A stretch of DNA of 64,000 bases, taken from assembly GCF_002896965.1 (NCBI RefSeq), contig NZ_LYMM01000106.1:1-64000 (forward strand), in the 5' to 3' direction. Of this stretch, positions 58,165-64,000 are shown piece after piece; within the stretch, counting starts at the first letter, position 1, and every line of letters starts with the position of its first letter. The position numbers and the translations under genes are program-made. This DNA is from Novosphingobium guangzhouense. GTDB lineage: Bacteria; Pseudomonadota; Alphaproteobacteria; Sphingomonadales; Sphingomonadaceae. Below the pieces are notes generated by a model. That model was not told the DNA's origin, did no database searches, and saw nothing but the letters and a program-made list of their open reading frames with translations.

Positions 58165-59485
58165 TTTCGGCCTCCAGCGGCATGCGCAGGATCGTGGCGA
58201 AGCCGCCATCGGGACGCTTGCCATACGTGATCTTCGCAGCCTCGCCATAGCGGGCGCGCAGGCGATCGCGCACGTTGTTCAGGCCGATCCCGCAGCCTTC
58301 GGTCTTCAGGGCAAGCTCACCGCCCTTTTCGCCGGGTCCGTCGTCGTGCACGGCGATTACCAGCTGGCCGCCTTCGCGCCGCGCCTCGATGGCGATCGTC
58401 ACCGGCCGCTGGGTTGCGGCGACGGCATACTTCACGGAGTTCTCGACAAGCGGCTGCAATATCATGCCCGGAACTTTCGCATCGAGAACGGCTTCGTCAA
58501 TATCGATATGCGTCAGCAATCGATTGGGGAAGCGCACGGCTTCGATCGCGAAGTAAAGGCGCTGCAATTCTATCTCGTCAACCAGCGGAAGATCGTTGGT
58601 GGGATCGCCCGACAAGGTGCGACGATAGAACGTCGACAGCGTCTGGATCATTTCTTCGGCATCGTCCTGGCGCCCCACCATGACCAGTGCCGACAGCGAG
58701 TTGAGCGTATTGAACAGGAAGTGCGGATTGACCTGATAGCGCAGCGAACGCAGTTCCGCCTGTTCCGCAGCGCGGCGATATTCGCCCTCGCGGCGTTCGG
58801 CGGCCCGAGCCTCTTCTGCCTTGGCCAGCGCGAAATAGAGCGCCACCCAGGCCAGCACCAGGAAATAGCGGCCGAACGCGGTGTCGGCGATGCTGGCCCA
58901 GCGCCCCAGGCCGCCGCCCAGCATCGATCCGGTCTTTATGGTGATGGCTGAGGAATGGTGTTCCTCATCGCTGCGGCGTTCCTCGCTCCGCGCTTCGGAC
59001 GGCTCATCCGGCGCATCGCTCGATCCCGGTACAGGCGGGGCAGGGGGCACGGGCGGCGCCAGCACCTTTGGCAGATCGACAAGGATATTGCCCGCTTCGT
59101 CCTGCGAAATCCGCACGTTGCCCGCCGCGACCGCCGCCGCGTCTTCCTCGCTGCCGTAGGCGGCCGGGCGTTCTATGTCGGAGAAGATGACGTCGTTGAC
59201 GATGCTCAGCACCAGCGACAGCGGCAATGCGCCCAGCAGCACGATGGCAAAGCGGGCACCGCCGGACTTGCGATCCAGCAGCTGCAACAGGGGCCACACC
59301 GCCGCCATCACCAGCATCGATACGATGCAGATCGTCAGCCGCCGCGACAGGAACGACCAGTCGAGGTCGAACCCCATGACCAGCCCGCGCAGCGACGCAA
59401 CGATGAAATAGCAGGCCCACAAAGCCGCCAGCGACAAGAGGACGAGTCGCGCCGGAACGCGCGGAGGGGATGCTGCTTGCGACAT
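58157..59485 (-). CDS. LytS-type sensor histidine kinase (second system)
   Basis: A 442-residue membrane kinase with N-terminal membrane segments (about 15-100). A proline-rich, acidic loop (VPPAPPVPGSS, then EERRSDEEHH) and a further membrane segment precede a coiled linker. The His_kinase domain contains RYQVNPHFLFNTLNS, and the ATPase has LQPLVENSVKYA, HDDGPG and GIGLNNVRDRL. ATG 59485 is preferred over a GTG two codons earlier. The first gene of this pair; the regulator gene follows with an overlap of eight bases. Confidence 0.9.
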   Translation of the reverse strand: MSQAASPPRVPARLVLLSLAALWACYFIVASLRGLVMGFDLDWSFLSRRLTICIVSMLVMAAVWPLLQLLDRKSGGARFAIVLLGALPLSLVLSIVNDVIFSDIERPAAYGSEEDAAAVAAGNVRISQDEAGNILVDLPKVLAPPVPPAPPVPGSSDAPDEPSEARSEERRSDEEHHSSAITIKTGSMLGGGLGRWASIADTAFGRYFLVLAWVALYFALAKAEEARAAERREGEYRRAAEQAELRSLRYQVNPHFLFNTLNSLSALVMVGRQDDAEEMIQTLSTFYRRTLSGDPTNDLPLVDEIELQRLYFAIEAVRFPNRLLTHIDIDEAVLDAKVPGMILQPLVENSVKYAVAATQRPVTIAIEARREGGQLVIAVHDDGPGEKGGELALKTEGCGIGLNNVRDRLRARYGEAAKITYGKRPDGGFATILRMPLEAENG

Positions 59486-59558
59486 TACCACCCGGTCTAG
59501 CGCGAAAACGGTTCATCGCACCACGCCATCCATCGGACGGGGATTGTCGTTGGTCGAA

Positions 59559-59603
59559 GGGGCTTCGACAAGCACAGGGTCGGCCTGAACTTGTCGAAGC
59601 CCC
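59559..59603. repeat. REP-like inverted repeat
   Basis: A 14-bp perfect inverted repeat, ggggcttcgacaag (59559-59572) and cttgtcgaagcccc (59590-59603), with a 17-base loop. Similar cttcgacaag palindromes are dispersed between genes in sphingomonad genomes, from memory. It lies downstream of the fumarase gene on its minus strand and could also act as a terminator for it. Confidence 0.7.
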
Positions 59604-59632
59604 CTCCTCCCATGGAGAAGGGGGCGATCGGG

Positions 59633-61153
59633 TTATGCCAGAAGGTGTTCTTCGGCGATCTTGGTCTTCCACACCGGCGGGGCCAGCGTGTGGACATTCT
59701 TGCCTTCGGAATCGACCGCGACGGTCACCGGCATGTCCTGCACGGTGAATTCGTAGATCGCCTCCATGCCCAGATCCTCGAAGCCGACGACCTTCGCCTC
59801 CTTGATCGCGCGTGCGACAAGGTAGGCCGCGCCGCCTACCGCCATCAGGTAGGCCGACTTGTGCTTGGCGATGGATTCGGTGGCTGCCGGGCCGCGCTCG
59901 GACTTGCCGATGCTGGCAAGCAGGCCAAGGTCGAGCATGGTGTCGGAGAACTTGTCCATGCGCGTCGCGGTGGTCGGGCCGGCCGGGCCGACGACTTCCT
60001 CGCGCACCGGATCGACGGGGCCGACGTAGTAGATCACGCGGCCCTTGAAATCGACGGGCAGTTCCTCGCCCTTGGCCAGCATGTCGGCGATGCGCTTGTG
60101 CGCGGCGTCGCGGCCGGTCAGCATCTTGCCGTTGAGCAGCAGGCGATCGCCCTGCTTCCAGCTCTGCACCTCTTCGGCGGTCAGCGTATCGAGGTTGACC
60201 TTCTTCGCTTCCTTGCTCGGCTTCCATTCCACCTCGGGCCATTCGTCGAGGTTCGGGGTTTCAAGGAAGCTGGGGCCGGAGCCGTCGAGCGTGAAGTGCG
60301 CGTGGCGGGTGGCGGCGCAGTTGGGGATCATCGCCACGGGCTTGCCCGCCGCGTGGCACGGCCAGTCAAGGATCTTGACGTCAAGGATGGTGGCCAGGCC
60401 GCCGAGGCCCTGCGCACCGATGCCCAGCGCGTTGACCTTGTCGAATATCTCGATCCGCAGCGCCTCGATGTCGTTCTGGGGGCCGCGCTGCTTGAGCTGC
60501 GCCATGTCGATCGGTTCCATCAGGCTCTGCTTCGCCAGCTTGACGCAGTGCTCCGCCGTGCCGCCGATGCCGATGCCCAGCATGCCCGGCGGGCACCAGC
60601 CGGCGCCCATCTGGGGCAGCATCTCGATCACCCAGTCGACGATGGAATCGCTGGGATTCATCATCTTGAACTTGGACTTGTTTTCCGAGCCGCCGCCCTT
60701 GGCCGCAACGTCGACCGAGATCTTCGAGCCCGGCACCATTTCCACCGACAGCACGCAGGGGGTGTTGTCCTTGGTGTTGCGGCGGGTGAAGGCCGGGTCG
60801 GCCAGCACCGAGGCGCGCAGCTTGTTCTCGGGGTGGTTGTAGGCGCGGCGCACGCCGTCATCGACCACTTCCTGCAAGCTGCGGTCGGATTCGAGGCGGC
60901 AGTTCTGGCCCCATTCGATGAAGACGTTGACGATGCCGGTGTCCTGGCAGATCGGGCGGTGACCTTCGGCGCACATGCGGCTGTTGGTCAGGATCTGGGC
61001 GATCGCGTCCTTCGCGGCCGGGCCCTGTTCCGCTTCGTAGGCATCGCCCAGCGCGCGGATGTAATCCATCGGATGGTAGTAGCTGATGTACTGCAATGCG
61101 TCTGCGACGGACTCGATGAGGTCCTCTTCGCGGATGGTCACCATTTCTGTCAT
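59633..61153 (-). CDS. Class I fumarate hydratase
   Basis: A 506-residue iron-sulfur fumarase interconverting fumarate and malate in the citric acid cycle. The N-terminal catalytic domain has CQDTGIVNVFIEWGQN and LGIGIGGTAEHCVKL, with an NCAATRHAHF cysteine for the [4Fe-4S] cluster. The C-terminal beta domain has DRLLLNGKMLTGRDAAHKRI and GPTTATRMDKFSD. The ATG at 61153 is preferred; 75 further in-frame codons upstream look non-coding. Divergent from the PIMT-like gene across a 227-base gap. Confidence 0.94.
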   Translation of the reverse strand: MTEMVTIREEDLIESVADALQYISYYHPMDYIRALGDAYEAEQGPAAKDAIAQILTNSRMCAEGHRPICQDTGIVNVFIEWGQNCRLESDRSLQEVVDDGVRRAYNHPENKLRASVLADPAFTRRNTKDNTPCVLSVEMVPGSKISVDVAAKGGGSENKSKFKMMNPSDSIVDWVIEMLPQMGAGWCPPGMLGIGIGGTAEHCVKLAKQSLMEPIDMAQLKQRGPQNDIEALRIEIFDKVNALGIGAQGLGGLATILDVKILDWPCHAAGKPVAMIPNCAATRHAHFTLDGSGPSFLETPNLDEWPEVEWKPSKEAKKVNLDTLTAEEVQSWKQGDRLLLNGKMLTGRDAAHKRIADMLAKGEELPVDFKGRVIYYVGPVDPVREEVVGPAGPTTATRMDKFSDTMLDLGLLASIGKSERGPAATESIAKHKSAYLMAVGGAAYLVARAIKEAKVVGFEDLGMEAIYEFTVQDMPVTVAVDSEGKNVHTLAPPVWKTKIAEEHLLA

Positions 61154-61380
61154 GGAATTTTTGCTCCGGTCTTTTGGCCCGATCTGGCGGATTACGTCGG
61201 ATTTGCGCCGGTCCATAGGACGAGCGGCGGTGATCGTCAAAGTGCTTGATCGGATCGACGGGCGTTGTTTCATGGGGCTTGGCCTGAGAGGCCGGTTCGC
61301 ATAGAAGCGGCCGCATAGTGTCGTCTTCGCGATTGCAGCTATCTGCCGCAAACCCCGCGAGCGAGTGAGGGAATACACGA

Positions 61381-61986
61381 ATGACCTTGACCGAGGACCG
61401 GTCGGCTCCTGCCACCAACTTTTCCGAAGCCCGTCGCGCCATGATCGTCAGCCAGCTGCGCACCAGCGGCGTGAACGAACCGTGGGTGCTGGAAGCGATG
61501 GCGGGTGTTCCACGTGAAAACTTCGTGCCTGCCGAAATGCGCGATGCCGCCTATATCGATCGCGCCGTGCCGCTGGGCGATGGCAAGTTCCTGGGCGCAC
61601 CGCTGGTACAGGGCAAGATGCTGCAGGAAGCTGCCCCGGCCAAGACCGACAAGGCGCTGATCGTGGGTGATGGCGAAGGCTACCTTGCCACCCTGCTGCG
61701 CCCGCTGGTCGGCTCGCTCGACGCCGTGGCGCCTGCCGCTGCTGCCGAAGCCGCTACTGGTGAATATGATCTCATCGTCGTCGACGGTGCCATCGAAGTG
61801 CTTCCCGATGCCCTGTCCGCGCGCCTTGCCGAAGGCGGCCGCGTGGTAACCGGCGTGACCGAGCGCGGCGTGACCCGTCTTGCCGCCGGCACCAAGGCCG
61901 GTGGCGTGACCTCGCTGCTGCCGCTGGCGGAGCTGGGGATTCCCGTGCTTCCCGAATTTGCCGCTCCCAAACGCTGGAGCTTCTGA
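61381..61986 (+). CDS. PIMT-like protein (protein-L-isoaspartate methyltransferase family, internally shortened)
   Basis: The 201-residue protein has the PCMT N-terminal region (RRAMIVSQLRTSGVNEPWVLEAMAGVPRENFVPAEM), LGDGKFLGAPLVQGKM, a glycine motif IVGDGEGYLATLL and YDLIVVDGAIEVLP. Between LDAV and YDLIVV only about a dozen Ala/Glu-rich residues remain, against roughly 35 in E. coli Pcm, and the ISQP motif is lost. So the SAM and substrate sites look incomplete, suggesting a non-catalytic relative. It is followed by tolC two bases later, implying an operon. Confidence 0.78.
   Translation: MTLTEDRSAPATNFSEARRAMIVSQLRTSGVNEPWVLEAMAGVPRENFVPAEMRDAAYIDRAVPLGDGKFLGAPLVQGKMLQEAAPAKTDKALIVGDGEGYLATLLRPLVGSLDAVAPAAAAEAATGEYDLIVVDGAIEVLPDALSARLAEGGRVVTGVTERGVTRLAAGTKAGGVTSLLPLAELGIPVLPEFAAPKRWSF
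61507..61520. promoter_or_regulatory. parS: parS-like ParB-binding site C (inside coding sequence)
   Basis: GTTCCACGTGAAAA matches 13 of the 14 canonical core bases and 15 of 16 with its flanks (t and c). It lies in the PIMT-like gene at the VPREN codons, using CCA and CGT, which are uncommon here. Confidence 0.6.
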
Positions 61987-61988
61987 GC

Positions 61989-63452
61989 ATGGCCCGGATC
62001 GCGTGGCGTTCCGGGCTGCTCGCGGGGGGATGTCTGATACTGTCGGCCGGCGCGCCTGCGCGGGCCGACACCCTGCGCGACGCGCTCGTTTCCGCCTATC
62101 AGACCAACCCTACGCTTGAGGCCGCGCGCGCCCAGCAGCGCGCGACGGACGAAGGCGTGCCGATCGCGAAGGCTGCAGGACTTCCCAGCCTCACCACGAC
62201 CGAAACTTACGTCAAGAACCTGAAGCAGAGCGAAAACTCGCTTACGGCGCCGTCCAAGATCTTCACGGCGGATGCACAGCTGGGCGTGCCCATCTATTCG
62301 GGCGGCGCGGTCAAGAACCGCATCAAGGCCGCCAAGTTCCGCGTCGGCGCCGGGCAAGCCGATCTGCGCGCGACCGAAGCCTCCGTGTTCTCGCAGGTCG
62401 TCGCGGCCTATATGGACGTGATCCGTACCGAAGCGATCGCCGGGCTAAACCGCAAGAACGTGGCCGTCCTGCAGACCAACCTCGATGCCACCAACGACCG
62501 GTTCCAGATCGGCAACCTCACGCGCACCGACGTTGCGCAATCGCAGTCACGCCTGGCCACGGCGCAGAGCGATCTGCTGACGGCCGAAGCCAATCTTGCC
62601 GCGGCGCGCGAAACCTACATCCGGTTCGTTGGCCATGCGCCCGAAGCGCTTGACGCGCCGCCGCCGCTGCCGAACCTTCCCGCCGATGCCAGCGAAGCGG
62701 CGATGATCGCGCTCGATGCTAACCCGGACATCATCGCCGCGCGCGAACGCAGCAAGGCGGCGGACAAGGATATCGACGTCGCGGGCGCAAGCCGTCTGCC
62801 CACGCTGCGGCTGTTCGGGCAGGGCACCTACAACAACTACTTCAACACGCTGGCGCGCGGCGCGGTGAACGCAAACATCGCGCAAAGCGATTCCTCGGCG
62901 CAGGCCGGGGCGCAGCTGTCGATCCCGATCTTCCAGGGCGGCCTTCCCGCCGCGCAGCGCCGTCAGGCGACCGCCACGGCATCGGCCACGCTGGAACAGG
63001 AAATCGCGACCGAGCGTGACGTGATCGCGCAGGTCCGTTCCGCCTTCACGTCCTACACCGCGTCGAACGACCTGATCCGTTCCTCGCAAGTGGCAGTGGA
63101 CGCCGCCGCGCTCAGCCTTGAAGGCGTGCGCGCGGAAAACACGGTCGGCCGCCGCACCGTGCTGGATATCCTCGATGCGGAACGCGAACTGCTGAACGCG
63201 CAGGTGACTCTGGTGACGGCGCGGCGCAATGCCTACGTCGCCGGGTTCACCCTGCTGGCCGCGATGGGCAAGGCCGAAGCGCGCGATCTCAACCTTGATG
63301 GCGGGACGCTTTACGACCCCAACGTCAATTATGAACGGGTGCGCGGCAAGTTCTTCGACTGGGATGATGACGATGCGCCCGTGGCCCGTTCCACGCGCAC
63401 CGTTGACACGCCGGTGCAGGACGGCAAGATTCCCGCTTCGCAGGAGCCCTGA
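61989..63452 (+). CDS. tolC: TolC family outer membrane efflux/secretion protein
   Basis: The 487-residue protein has a signal peptide (ending PARA-DTL). Two OEP repeats give TolC-type helical barrels: ALVSAYQTNPTLEAARAQQRATDEGVPIAKAAGLP, NRFQIGNLTRTDVAQSQSRLATAQSDLLTAEANL and VRAENTVGRRTVLDILDAERELLNAQVTLVTARRNAY. It is the outer-membrane channel for efflux pumps or type I secretion. ATG at 61989 lies two bases after the PIMT-like stop. The last residues are low-complexity. Confidence 0.95.
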   Translation: MARIAWRSGLLAGGCLILSAGAPARADTLRDALVSAYQTNPTLEAARAQQRATDEGVPIAKAAGLPSLTTTETYVKNLKQSENSLTAPSKIFTADAQLGVPIYSGGAVKNRIKAAKFRVGAGQADLRATEASVFSQVVAAYMDVIRTEAIAGLNRKNVAVLQTNLDATNDRFQIGNLTRTDVAQSQSRLATAQSDLLTAEANLAAARETYIRFVGHAPEALDAPPPLPNLPADASEAAMIALDANPDIIAARERSKAADKDIDVAGASRLPTLRLFGQGTYNNYFNTLARGAVNANIAQSDSSAQAGAQLSIPIFQGGLPAAQRRQATATASATLEQEIATERDVIAQVRSAFTSYTASNDLIRSSQVAVDAAALSLEGVRAENTVGRRTVLDILDAERELLNAQVTLVTARRNAYVAGFTLLAAMGKAEARDLNLDGGTLYDPNVNYERVRGKFFDWDDDDAPVARSTRTVDTPVQDGKIPASQEP

Positions 63453-63521
63453 TCCCGTTTAAGGATAAGGGCCTGAATGCGCTGAATATCGGATGCGCTG
63501 GATAACAGGGACTCGCGGCAG

Positions 63522-63968
63522 ATGCGTCAGAACGGTGAACCTTCGGTGGAGGAGATCCTCCAGTCGATCAAGCAGGTCATCGCGCGCGATTCCCGCCTCG
63601 AAACCCGCACCAGCCGGACGGAACGCCTGATGCGCGAACCGGAACCGACCTATACCGACGAGGATGAGGACGACATCCTCGAACTTCAGGAAGCGGCGCA
63701 AATTCCTGTGGCGGAAACCTCGGAGGATGCTCCGCTGATGCACGATCACGCCCGCGATTCGATGCGCGAATCGCTGGCGGCGCTGGCCATGCTGTCCGAA
63801 CCGGGCGCGCAGCCGCAGATCGTCCGCTCCGGCGAAACATCGCTCGAAGCGCTGACTCGCGAATTGCTGCGCCCCGCGCTGACGGAATGGCTGGACCGCA
63901 ACCTGCCCCCGATGGTGGAACGCCTCGTCGCCGCCGAAATCGCGCGGATCGTGGGCAAGAAGGGCTGA
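63522..63968 (+). CDS. DUF2497 family protein (PopZ-like polar organiser)
   Basis: The 148-residue protein has the N-terminal helix PSVEEILQSIKQVIARDSR and an acidic, proline-containing linker (about 40-75; EPEPTYTDEDEDDI). The C-terminal helices LEALTRELLRPALTEWLDRNLPPMVERLVAAEIARI match the DUF2497/PopZ family. PopZ in Caulobacter forms a polar hub that tethers ParB-bound parS. The linker here is shorter than in Caulobacter. It lies 69 bases after tolC. Confidence 0.85.
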   Translation: MRQNGEPSVEEILQSIKQVIARDSRLETRTSRTERLMREPEPTYTDEDEDDILELQEAAQIPVAETSEDAPLMHDHARDSMRESLAALAMLSEPGAQPQIVRSGETSLEALTRELLRPALTEWLDRNLPPMVERLVAAEIARIVGKKG

Positions 63969-64000
63969 TCCATCGCCCGCGTGGGCTGGACCTTGCCCCC

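Overview
This window is GC-rich, densely coded chromosomal DNA of an alphaproteobacterium, most likely a member of the Sphingomonadaceae (Novosphingobium-like). The call rests on gene content: a PAS_5 protein, DUF2093, DUF1013, DUF1192, UrcA, a DUF2497/PopZ-type protein, an aspartate-type HemB and a TolC gene preceded by a PIMT-like gene. It also rests on gene order, such as xseA divergent from purD and proA-nadD-rsfS-rlmH-envC-ctpA. I see no rRNA, tRNA, phage, insertion sequence or CRISPR array. Nearly all of it is core genome.

Layout. 1-8.6 kb: tail of an RG-rich protein, membrane hydroxylase, DUF2141, MFS exporter, PAS protein, M48 protease with helical repeats, DsbA-like thioredoxin, and a LytS/LytTR two-component pair. 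8.7-18.3 kb: nadC with an overlapping RNase T2, tadA, rpmB, a phytase/esterase-like protein, then xseA-DUF2093-M23 back to back with purD, a Cys-rich membrane protein, a DEDDh exonuclease and an adenosine/sugar kinase. 18.3-18.5 kb: an unexplained array of short, helically phased repeats. 18.7-25.8 kb: two small exported proteins, CDF transporter-pdxH, dnaJ-like-yihY-fabI, and a TauE/SafE permease. 25.2-33.4 kb: a leftward run comprising a secreted protein, coq7, dsbB, ctpA, envC-like, an RNase H-like gene, rlmH, rsfS, nadD and proA. 33.5-37.7 kb: an M23-bactofilin operon behind a GANTC-rich region, DUF1013, and a quinone oxidoreductase. 37.8-43.4 kb: clpA, a DNA ligase with its partner exonuclease, and a truncated haemoglobin. 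43.4-50 kb: a yggU-like gene, a gamma-carbonic anhydrase interrupted by an in-frame stop, a spermidine-synthase-like membrane protein, a GNAT acetyltransferase, hemB and a large M23 peptidase. 50-64 kb: SUV3-type helicase, S4 protein, fdxA, carD, a metallophosphoesterase with a lipid kinase, urcA, a second LytTR/LytS pair, class I fumarase, a shortened PIMT-like gene, tolC, and a PopZ-family gene.

Themes. Envelope and peptidoglycan maintenance is prominent: four M23-fold proteins, bactofilin, CtpA, an M48 protease, DsbA/DsbB-like proteins and TolC. Three sequences match the ParB-binding site parS (36252, 54228 and 61507), and a PopZ-family gene closes the window. This suggests the window lies in the origin-proximal, centromere-bearing part of the main chromosome. 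That is an inference from the sites, because no dnaA, parA or parB is present here.

The observations most worth follow-up are the roughly 21-bp-phased repeat array at 18.34-18.53 kb, the parS-like set, the nonsense codon in gamma-carbonic anhydrase, the internally shortened PIMT-like protein beside tolC, and the dense GANTC cluster ahead of the M23-bactofilin operon. I did not find a convincing, wholly new multi-gene system.
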